A stretch of 35,373 nucleotides of DNA from Rhodocyclaceae bacterium (GTDB lineage: Bacteria; Pseudomonadota; Gammaproteobacteria; Burkholderiales; Rhodocyclaceae): positions 1-35,373 of the forward strand of contig JANXRC010000107.1 in the NCBI GenBank assembly GCA_025353195.1, read 5' to 3'. Shown piece after piece: positions 16,002 to 22,789 of this stretch. The notes under the pieces were generated by a model that saw nothing but the letters and a program-made list of their open reading frames with translations, was not told the origin of the DNA and did not search any database. How positions within the stretch are numbered: position 1 is the stretch's first letter; each line of letters starts with the position of its first letter. The position numbers and the translations under genes are program-made.

Positions 16002-17639
16002 CTATTCGAAGGAAGTGGCTGATTTGGCTTTTTCCCGCAGCACGAATTTCTGTATCTTCCCCGTCGAGGTCTTGGGCAAGGCTTCGAAAATGAAATGCTT
16101 GGGCACCTTGAAGCGCGCCATGCGTTCGCGGCAGAACGCGGTCAGTTCTTCCGCCGTGACGCTGGCTCCGTCACGCACTTCGATAAAGGCACAAGGCACC
16201 TCGCCCCACTTCGCATCGGGCGTGGCGACCACGGCGGCGCCCATCACCGCCGGATGGCGATACAGCGTATCCTCGACCTCGATCGAGGAGATGTTCTCGC
16301 CGCCGGAAATGATGACGTCCTTGCTGCGATCCTTGATCTTGATGTAGCCGTCGGGCTGCATCACGGCCAGATCGCCGGTGTGATACCAGCCGCCATGAAA
16401 GGCCTCCGCGGTCGCCGTCGGATTCTTCAGGTAGCCCTTCATCACGATGTTGCCGCGGAACATGATCTCGCCCATGGTCTGGTCATCCCAGGGCACTGGC
16501 TGCATGGTCTCCGGATCCATCACGGTGATGCCTTCCTGACAATGGTAACGCACGCCCTGGCGGCCGTTCAGGCGCACCTGCTCATCGAGCGGCAGATCCA
16601 GCCATTCGTCGTGTTTGGCGCAGACCGCGGCCGGGCCGTAGGTTTCGGTCAAGCCATAGACGTGGGTGATGTTGAAGCCGATCTGCCCCATGCCTTCAAT
16701 CACGGCGGCCGGCGGCGGCGCGGCGGCCACCAGCGCCGAGACCTTGTGGTTGATGCCCTCGCGCCACGCCGCCGGCGCGTTGATCAGCATCGAATGCACG
16801 ATCGGCGCACCGCAGTAATGGCTGACCTTGTGTTCCCGAATGGCATCGAGAATCAGCTTCGGATCGACGCGGCGCAGGCAGACATTGGTACCGGAATTGG
16901 CCGCGACGGTCCACGGGAAGCACCAGCCGTTGCAATGGAACATCGGCAGTGTCCACAGATACACCGATTGCGGCGGCATGCCCCATGAGACGATGTTGGA
17001 CAGCGCATTGAGGTAAGCGCCGCGGTGGTGATACACCACGCCTTTGGGATTACCGGTAGTACCCGAGGTGTAGTTGAGCGATATCGCTTCCCACTCGTCC
17101 GTCGGCGTCTTCCACTCATAATCGGGGTGACCGCCGGCCAGCAGGGTTTCATAGTCGATGCTGCCGACACGCTCGCCGGGGCCGGAGTACTCCGGATCAT
17201 CGACATCGATGACCAGTATCTGGCGACCCAGTTCGGCCAGGGCCTTCTTCACCATGGCCGAATACTCGCGGTCGGTGATCAGTACCTTGGCTTCGCCATG
17301 GTTGAGCATGAAGGCAATCGACTCGGCGTCGAGTCGCGTATTCATGGTGTTGAGCACTGCCCCGCACATCGGCACGCCGAAATGGCACTCGAACATCTCC
17401 GGCGTGTTGTTGAGCATCGCCGCCACCGTATCGCCGGCGCCGACTCCATGCGCCGCCAGTGCGGATGCCAGGCGCCGGCTGCGCTCGTACTCCTGGTCCC
17501 AGGTAAAGCGGCGCTGGCCGTGGATCGTCGCCACCCGCTCCGGATAGATGTATGCCGAACGCTCGATGAAGGTCAGCGGCGTCAGCGGAACATAGTTGGC
17601 CGGATTCTTGTCCAGTCCGGTGGCATAGGGATTGCTCAT
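16002..17639 (-). CDS. Medium/long-chain acyl-CoA synthetase (AMP-forming)
   Basis: A 545-residue AMP-forming ligase of full length. Motifs are YTSGTTGNPKGVVYHHRGAY (P-loop), LPMFHCNGWCFPW, HVYGLTETYGPA, the GWYHTGDLAVMQPDGYIKI hinge region, DRSKDVIISGGENISSIEVE and the catalytic Lys near the end in KTSTGKIQKFVLR. This pattern is that of the FadD/DmdB-like acyl-CoA ligase group, which forms acyl-CoA from a carboxylic acid, ATP and CoA. The start at 17639 has AGAGGG 8 nt upstream. It follows the lipoprotein gene by 21 bp and precedes the penicillin-acylase gene by 10 bp, fitting use of a fatty acid in the same pathway. The 3-methylmercaptopropionate ligase activity known in this group cannot be excluded. 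Confidence 0.93.
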   Translation of the reverse strand: MSNPYATGLDKNPANYVPLTPLTFIERSAYIYPERVATIHGQRRFTWDQEYERSRRLASALAAHGVGAGDTVAAMLNNTPEMFECHFGVPMCGAVLNTMNTRLDAESIAFMLNHGEAKVLITDREYSAMVKKALAELGRQILVIDVDDPEYSGPGERVGSIDYETLLAGGHPDYEWKTPTDEWEAISLNYTSGTTGNPKGVVYHHRGAYLNALSNIVSWGMPPQSVYLWTLPMFHCNGWCFPWTVAANSGTNVCLRRVDPKLILDAIREHKVSHYCGAPIVHSMLINAPAAWREGINHKVSALVAAAPPPAAVIEGMGQIGFNITHVYGLTETYGPAAVCAKHDEWLDLPLDEQVRLNGRQGVRYHCQEGITVMDPETMQPVPWDDQTMGEIMFRGNIVMKGYLKNPTATAEAFHGGWYHTGDLAVMQPDGYIKIKDRSKDVIISGGENISSIEVEDTLYRHPAVMGAAVVATPDAKWGEVPCAFIEVRDGASVTAEELTAFCRERMARFKVPKHFIFEALPKTSTGKIQKFVLREKAKSATSFE

Positions 17640-17660
17640 GGGGTTTCCCTCTCAGAGTGG

Positions 17661-18269
17661 TTAGTAAGTGCGGCAACGTTCGACGATGGCAGGCTTCTCG
17701 CGCCCCGTTGTCTCCAGCCATGCCCCCAGATCGTCGGCCAGAGCCTGTACCGCATCGCGCGTTGCGGCCGCCCCGCCTCCTGCAGTCGCGCTTGCCGCCG
17801 GTTTCTGGATCAGGAAGGTCCGCCTGGAAATCGTCTCTGCGCTGCGCAAGGGTGTCAATAGCGCGCGAACTTCGAGCACCTGCATGCTGCCTTGCGGATC
17901 ATCGTAGCGCTGCTCCAGTTCGTCGAGAACCAGTTGCAGGCGACAGCCGGCGCTGCTTACGTCGGGCTGCCCGAACACGATCCGGCGCTTCAGAAAAACC
18001 TCCAGCAATTCGGCGGGCGGTGCCGCCCAGCGGCTTTCCGCATAGCTCTGGCGACGCAGGGGCTCGGCATAGGCAAGTCGATAATGCATGTCCGCACCGG
18101 AGAGCCACGACGACGCCTGCACATCGACCGCTGCAATTGCGATGCGCGACCCCGTCCAGTTGCCCGCCAGGCTGCCAAAATCGTAGCGAACCGGTTCGGT
18201 CGTTCGCACATTGCCGCCGCAGGCCGCCAGCAGGAGGCCTGCAAGAATCGACACTACCCGCTTCATCAT
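17661..18269 (-). CDS. ABC-type transport auxiliary lipoprotein (PqiC/DUF330-like)
   Basis: A 202-residue lipoprotein. The lipobox LLLAAC places the lipidated cysteine at residue 17 (signal MMKRVVSILAGLLLAAC). The body has the pattern of the ABC-type transport auxiliary component family, with PVRYDFGSLAG at the start and RLQLVLDELEQRYDD in the middle, and a C-terminal Cys in VERC. Such lipoproteins sit at the outer membrane beside MCE (MlaD-like) proteins and help lipid passage across the periplasm. GGGAGGAG precedes a double ATG. The first overlaps the mlaD-like stop as ATGA; the second, 3 nt later, has better spacing and may be the true start. Confidence 0.83.
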   Translation of the reverse strand: MMKRVVSILAGLLLAACGGNVRTTEPVRYDFGSLAGNWTGSRIAIAAVDVQASSWLSGADMHYRLAYAEPLRRQSYAESRWAAPPAELLEVFLKRRIVFGQPDVSSAGCRLQLVLDELEQRYDDPQGSMQVLEVRALLTPLRSAETISRRTFLIQKPAASATAGGGAAATRDAVQALADDLGAWLETTGREKPAIVERCRTY

Positions 18270-19213
18270 CGCACTCCTCCCTGTTTGATTGGTGCTGCAA
18301 AGCCTGCCTCACCCGGGCCCGGCGATGCTTCGCCACGGCCGAATAGCAACATCTGCGGGTTACTCTCAAGGCCGTCCAGAACGCGCGACAGCTGCCGCGA
18401 ATTGGTCGCCAGCTCACGCATCAGCGCGTTGGCGCGTGGCAGCGTGCCGGTCGTCAGTTCATCGCCGGTGCTGCTTACCAGCTGATCGAATCGATGCGAC
18501 AGGGCGCTCATCGACTTGACCAATTCGCGTATTTCCGCGGTGAGTGGCGCGCTCTCCCCCGCCGTCTTTTCGACATGCACCAGAATCTGCCGCAAGTTGC
18601 GCATATTGCTGTCGGAAAGCGCCTCGCGCACCGATGCCAGAATGGCAGGCATCTCGCGCAAGCCATCCGACGCCGTGGCCACATTTTCCAGCGCGCGCGA
18701 GAGGTTCTGCACGTTCTTCTCGTCCAGCACTTTGGCCAGCCGCAACGATGCCGTGCTGATCTGGTTCACGATGTCGCCTGCCTTCTCATCCAGCGTGTCG
18801 AACAAGGTGGGCCGCAATGCAATGCGGGGCGTTTTGCCGCCCTTCCCCACCAGCGGCTCGATCGAAGAACCATCATCTTCGATCTGTACATAGGCCAGGC
18901 CCGTAACGCCCTGGTAGCCTAGTTGGGCGGTGCTGCCGCGGGTCAGCTTGAAGCGGTTGTCGAGGTTGATGCGCACCAGGATCACTCGCGGATCGGCTTG
19001 ATCCGGCTCGATGGCTTCCACCTTGCCGGCGCGAATGCCGCGATAGCGCACCTGCGCCTGGACGTTGAGTCCGGTCACGTTTCGCCGCGTTTCCAGAAGA
19101 TAGGTTGTCGTCGACTCGTCGCTCTGCCCCAGCCACCAGATTGCAACGGCGGAGGCAAGGCCGAGCAGAAGGGTGAAGATTCCGGCGGCCAGCGCGTGGG
19201 ATCGGTTTTCCAT
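18266..19213 (-). CDS. mlaD: MlaD-family (MCE domain) lipid-transport protein
   Basis: A 315-residue protein with one N-terminal membrane anchor (residues 8-29), then a single MCE domain, about residues 38-115 (TTYLLETRRNVTGLNVQAQV, VRYRGIRAGKVEAI, GYQGVTGLAYVQIE). A long mostly helical tail follows, up to residue 300. MCE proteins form hexameric periplasmic rings that carry phospholipids or other hydrophobic compounds for MlaE/MlaF-type ABC transporters. The tail is much longer than in E. coli MlaD (about 180 residues in all), so the protein may reach further across the periplasm. It lies between the ATPase gene (12 bp) and the lipoprotein gene (4-bp overlap). Confidence 0.9.
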   Translation of the reverse strand: MENRSHALAAGIFTLLLGLASAVAIWWLGQSDESTTTYLLETRRNVTGLNVQAQVRYRGIRAGKVEAIEPDQADPRVILVRINLDNRFKLTRGSTAQLGYQGVTGLAYVQIEDDGSSIEPLVGKGGKTPRIALRPTLFDTLDEKAGDIVNQISTASLRLAKVLDEKNVQNLSRALENVATASDGLREMPAILASVREALSDSNMRNLRQILVHVEKTAGESAPLTAEIRELVKSMSALSHRFDQLVSSTGDELTTGTLPRANALMRELATNSRQLSRVLDGLESNPQMLLFGRGEASPGPGEAGFAAPIKQGGVR

Positions 19214-19225
19214 GGTTCGGCGCTT

Positions 19226-20011
19226 TCAGTGCGGCGCCGCCGCGAGCCCGGAATGTTGCAAGGCTCGTACGCTGCGCTCGGAAAGGAAGAAGTTGCGAAT
19301 GAAAGGATGGTCAATTTGCATGATTTCCTCAGTGGTGCCATAAGCCAGGATGTGTTGCTCGGCGAGCACGGCGACACGCGTGGAGAGTGCCGCCAGTGTA
19401 TCGAGGTCATGCGTGACCAGCATGACGGTGAGGCCCAATTCTTCGCCCAGCATGCGGATCAGCCGCACAAAACTGTCGGAACGATCCGGATCGAGGCCGG
19501 CGGTCGGCTCGTCGAGCAGCAGCAATTCCGGCTCGAGCGCCAGTGCGCGCGCCAGCGCGACGCGCTTGATCATGCCGCCGGAAAGTTCGGCCGGCATCAG
19601 CTTGCCATGGCGCGGCAGCAGTTCGACCATGGACAGCTTGAGCATCACCAGATCATGAATGGCATCCTCGTCGTAGCGTTTCAGTTCGCGCAAGGGGAAA
19701 GCGATGTTGTCGAACACGTTGAACGCAGAAAACAGCGCGCCCTGCTGAAACAACACGCCGAAGCGCTGCCGCAACTCGCGTTCGCGCGCGACGCCGCCGC
19801 CAAACAGGGGCTCACCGAAAATCTCGATGCTGCCGCTGGCAGGCAGGAGCAAGCCGACCACCATCCGCAGCAGCGTGGTCTTGCCGCTGCCGGAACCGCC
19901 CACCAGCGAAACCAGTTCGCCGCGCTGAATGTCGAGGTCGAGCCCCTTGTGAATCCACACCTCGCCGAAGCGGGTGGAGAGATCGCGAATTCGGATGACA
20001 GGCGTCGTCAT
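19226..20011 (-). CDS. mlaF: MlaF-type ABC transporter ATPase for lipid transport
   Basis: A 261-residue ABC ATPase. The ATG at 20011 was preferred because the protein then begins MTTPVIRIRDLSTRFGE, as in the family, and it lies 10 bp after the permease stop. Walker A is GGSGSGKTTLLRM (Lys44). The segment FGVLFQQGALFSAFNVFDN, the signature AELSGGMIKRVALARALALE and Walker B ELLLLDEPTAGLDP are the form typical of Mla/Ttg2A ATPases, not amino acid importers. It powers lipid movement by the adjacent MlaE-type permease. Confidence 0.93.
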   Translation of the reverse strand: MTTPVIRIRDLSTRFGEVWIHKGLDLDIQRGELVSLVGGSGSGKTTLLRMVVGLLLPASGSIEIFGEPLFGGGVARERELRQRFGVLFQQGALFSAFNVFDNIAFPLRELKRYDEDAIHDLVMLKLSMVELLPRHGKLMPAELSGGMIKRVALARALALEPELLLLDEPTAGLDPDRSDSFVRLIRMLGEELGLTVMLVTHDLDTLAALSTRVAVLAEQHILAYGTTEEIMQIDHPFIRNFFLSERSVRALQHSGLAAAPH

Positions 20012-20021
20012 GGCTGTGCAC

Positions 20022-21140
20022 TCATCCCGGCAGGCCGATGCTACGGGTGGCGACAGCAAACAAGGCGTCGATCACAATCACCACCGTGATCGCCGAGACC
20101 ACCGAAGCCGTCGTGTTGCTCGACAGGCTTTCCGTGTTGGGTCGCACCCTGAGACCGAAATGGCAGGCAATCAGTGCAACGAACATGCCGAATACCGTGC
20201 CCTTGACCAGACCGATCCACAGGTTGGCCGCCGGCACGACACGTGGCAGGGTCTGGAAGAAGAACCCGTAGGAGATGTCGAGTTGCAACTGCGCCGAGAG
20301 CATGCCGCCGATCAGCGCTATCGCGGTGCTCCACAGTACCAGCAGCGGCATGGCGATGGTCAGCGCCACCACCTTGGGAAAGATCAGCCGCAGCCCGCGC
20401 GGAACGCCCATCGTCGCCAGCGCATCGATTTCCTCGGTAACGCGCATCACGCCCAGTTGCGCCGTCATCGCAGAACCGGAACGCCCGGCAACCAGAATCG
20501 CTACCAGAACCGGCCCGAGCTCCCTGATGATGCCGAGGCCGATGATATTTACGATAAAGATATCCGCCCCGAACTGCTTGAGCTGCAGGGCCGACAGGTA
20601 GGAAAGCACGACGCCGATCAGAAAGCCTACCAGCGCGGTAACCGGCATCGCGCGCACGCCGCTCTTGTACAGGTTGGCCGAAATCTCCCGGCGCGGAAGC
20701 TCGGCGGGGTTGCGCAGGACATGCGCCAGATCCAAGCCGAATTGCCCCACCATGGCAACAAAATCGACCAGATGACGACCAATGCCGATCACGACCGTGC
20801 CGAGGAACATCACGCCGTGCAGGGGTGAAACCGGCACGATCGCCGCCCGCGGCTCGTGGTCGGCAGTATCAATGCGTTCGAAGACCCGCCAATGCTCCGG
20901 TTTGATCGACAACTGGAGCGGCAAGGCGCGACCCCAGGCGCGCCAAAGCAATATGGCGCCGGCGCTGTCAATCGCCTCAAGGTCGAGGCAGTCCCAGTTG
21001 CTGTCCGCATCGGCAACGCGACTCAGTTCCTCGGCCAATCCCGCAGCACGCCGTGAAGTGGTTGCCACCGTCCACCGTCCGGAGAGCTTGACAACGCGTC
21101 CGCCTTCGCGAACGATCACTTCAATGCGCGCGATGGACAT
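20022..21140 (-). CDS. mlaE: MlaE-type lipid ABC permease with an N-terminal STAS domain
   Basis: A 372-residue protein. Residues 1-95 form a soluble STAS-like domain (RVVKLSGRWTVATT, WDCLDLEAIDSAGAILLWRA), equivalent to MlaB fused to the permease. Residues 105-372 are the MlaE permease, with about five or six membrane segments and the blocks LVGFLIGVVLSYLSALQLKQ, GIIRELGPVLVAILVAGRSG, AEIDALATMGVP-like (EEIDALATMGVPRG) and GLVKGTVFGMFVALIACHFG. It would move lipids between the inner membrane and the MCE protein. The fusion removes the need for a separate mlaB gene. A perfect TATAAT lies 39-44 nt upstream of the ATG, so this is the likely first gene of the lipid operon. Confidence 0.93.
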   Translation of the reverse strand: MSIARIEVIVREGGRVVKLSGRWTVATTSRRAAGLAEELSRVADADSNWDCLDLEAIDSAGAILLWRAWGRALPLQLSIKPEHWRVFERIDTADHEPRAAIVPVSPLHGVMFLGTVVIGIGRHLVDFVAMVGQFGLDLAHVLRNPAELPRREISANLYKSGVRAMPVTALVGFLIGVVLSYLSALQLKQFGADIFIVNIIGLGIIRELGPVLVAILVAGRSGSAMTAQLGVMRVTEEIDALATMGVPRGLRLIFPKVVALTIAMPLLVLWSTAIALIGGMLSAQLQLDISYGFFFQTLPRVVPAANLWIGLVKGTVFGMFVALIACHFGLRVRPNTESLSSNTTASVVSAITVVIVIDALFAVATRSIGLPG

Positions 21141-21178
21141 CAGGCAGATGCTGGCGTTGGAGGGATGAGGGAAGCCTG

Positions 21179-21184
21179 ATTATA
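21179..21184 (-). promoter_or_regulatory. -10 element of a likely promoter for the mla-lipid operon
   Basis: On the minus strand the sequence reads GTGGCTATAATCAGG, a perfect TATAAT, 38 bp upstream of the permease start codon. No good -35 hexamer is seen at 16-18 bp, so an activator may be needed. Expected transcription start is near 21172. Confidence 0.55.
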
Positions 21185-21189
21185 GCCAC

Positions 21190-21213
21190 GCCTCATGTCC
21201 GGCGACATCAGGC
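21190..21213. promoter_or_regulatory. Imperfect inverted repeat at the ppx stop, upstream of the mla-operon -10
   Basis: GCCTCATGTC (21190-21199) faces GACATCAGGC (21204-21213) with one C/C mismatch and a CGGC loop. It includes the ppx stop codon and lies just upstream of the TATAAT at 21179-21184, where a -35 or operator would sit. It could be an mRNA 3'-end hairpin for ppx or a protein-binding dyad; the sequence does not decide. No U-tract follows. Confidence 0.4.
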
Positions 21214-22692
21214 CTCGCGATGAATCCGCAGTTCGCTGCCGATGCCAGCCCATTGCTGCGCTTCGTCCTCCAGCGTAGCGGCGGTGAGCGGCAATGCCTC
21301 CAGCCCGCAAGCGCCCAGCTTCAACTGAAATCCGTTGCGGGTGAGTCCGATGGAAAGCGGCGGCAAGGGCTGGTCGTCGCGCGATCGATGCAGCAAGACG
21401 GCAACCCGCAAACACAGGATCAACGTCCATTCCGGAGCTTCTCCGCGCAAGGGCTGGGCTCGTTCCAGCTTGCCGCGATGCGCCAGCACCAGCCGCGAGA
21501 GGCGCGCCTGATCCCGCCGGGAGAATCCCGGCATGTCGGCGTTGGCGATGACGTAGGCGCTGTGTTTGTGATAGCTCGAATGCGCCACGGATATCCCGAC
21601 CTCATGCAAACGCGCAGCCCAGACCAGGAATTGCGCGTCCGGATGCCCCGCCTCCTGGCTCGCGGGGACCATCTGATGGAACAACCCGACTGCGGTATGA
21701 GCGACACGGGCCGCCTGCCGCCGGTCCACCTGGTAGCGCTGCATGAACAGATTCACCGTGGCTTCGCGCAGATCGTCGTGATGATAGCGGCCAAGTTGGT
21801 CATACAGCACGCCGAGGCGAAGGGCTCCTTCGGAGAAGACCATGCGCTCCAGCCCGAACTCCTTGAATACGGCTGACATGATCGCCAACCCGCCCGGCAG
21901 CACCGGAATCCGGTCGGCGCGCAGGCCCTGCAGGCGCATGTGCGAGGCATCACCGGCGTGCAGCAGTTCGTTGCGCAACTTCTCCAGTCCCTCGCGAGTG
22001 ATGCCGTGATCCGAAAGACCGTTCAATTCGAGCAGATCGACAATGGCCTTGGCCGAACCCGATGAGCCGATCGCCTCGTCCCAGCCCGTCTTGCGATAGA
22101 CATGGACGATGGCCTGCAACTCGCGCCGTGCTGCCAGTTCGGCTTCCTTGAACGAACGCTTGTCGACGCGTCCTTCCGGAAAGAAGCGCAGGCTGTAGCT
22201 GACACAGCCCATGTAGAGCGACTCCAATTGAATCGGATCGATGTTCTGGCCGATGATGAATTCGGTGGAGCCACCGCCTATATCGACCACCAATTGGCGC
22301 GTCTGCGGATTGGCCAGAGTGTGGGCAACGCCGAGATAAATCAAGCGCGCTTCTTCACGCCCGGCAATCACTTCGATGGGAAAACCCAGGGCGGCCTCGG
22401 CCTTTTCCAGGAACTGCCCGGCGTTCTTCGCCACCCGCAAGGTGTTGGTCGCCACCGCACGGACGGCTCCCTGGTCGAAATCACGCAAGCGTTCGCCGAA
22501 GCGCGACAGCGCCTCTATACCGCGCTGCTGGGCCGCCGCGTCGAGCCGCTTGTCGGGGGTCAAGCCCGCGGCAAGCCTTACCGACTCCTTGAGCCCGTCA
22601 AGAGGGTAGATCTGGTTGGCCACAATCCGCCCCACTTGGAGGCGAAAGCTGTTGGAGCCGAGATCGACCGCAGCAATCAGTTCGTAGGCCAT
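21208..22692 (-). CDS. ppx: Exopolyphosphatase / guanosine pentaphosphate phosphatase family (Ppx/GppA)
   Basis: A 494-residue protein of the ASKHA fold. ATPase-like motifs are AAVDLGSNSFRLQVGRIV (residues 8-25), AVATNTLRVAKNAGQFL, the catalytic Glu region AGREEARLIYLGVAHTL, and VVDIGGGSTEFIIGQN. The C-terminal half carries the HD-like helical domain with AARLHEVGISVAHSSYHKHS. The enzyme removes terminal phosphates from polyphosphate or from pppGpp. AGGAGGT 11 nt upstream supports the ATG at 22692. It is divergent from ppk, which makes the polymer this enzyme degrades. The usual polyphosphate role is favoured over GppA by that linkage. Confidence 0.94.
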   Translation of the reverse strand: MAYELIAAVDLGSNSFRLQVGRIVANQIYPLDGLKESVRLAAGLTPDKRLDAAAQQRGIEALSRFGERLRDFDQGAVRAVATNTLRVAKNAGQFLEKAEAALGFPIEVIAGREEARLIYLGVAHTLANPQTRQLVVDIGGGSTEFIIGQNIDPIQLESLYMGCVSYSLRFFPEGRVDKRSFKEAELAARRELQAIVHVYRKTGWDEAIGSSGSAKAIVDLLELNGLSDHGITREGLEKLRNELLHAGDASHMRLQGLRADRIPVLPGGLAIMSAVFKEFGLERMVFSEGALRLGVLYDQLGRYHHDDLREATVNLFMQRYQVDRRQAARVAHTAVGLFHQMVPASQEAGHPDAQFLVWAARLHEVGISVAHSSYHKHSAYVIANADMPGFSRRDQARLSRLVLAHRGKLERAQPLRGEAPEWTLILCLRVAVLLHRSRDDQPLPPLSIGLTRNGFQLKLGACGLEALPLTAATLEDEAQQWAGIGSELRIHREA

Positions 22693-22726
22693 GGATTGAT
22701 TCTACCTCCTGCTCCAGGTTTGATTC

Positions 22727-22760
22727 GTGTCATGATGCGGCAATAAAATTGAAACATAAT
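22727..22760 (+). promoter_or_regulatory. Candidate Pho box and -10 for ppk
   Basis: GTGTCAT (22727-22733, 6 of 7 to CTGTCAT), 4 nt, then CGGCAAT (22738-22744, 4 of 7) form a weak PhoB-type direct repeat. Ten nt later is CATAAT (22755-22760), 5 of 6 to TATAAT. The distance from box to -10 is that expected of PhoB-activated promoters, and no -35 hexamer is present. The second half-site is poor, so this is tentative. Confidence 0.4.
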
Positions 22761-22789
22761 TATCCGATTCGAATCGTCTGAAAGCCGTC

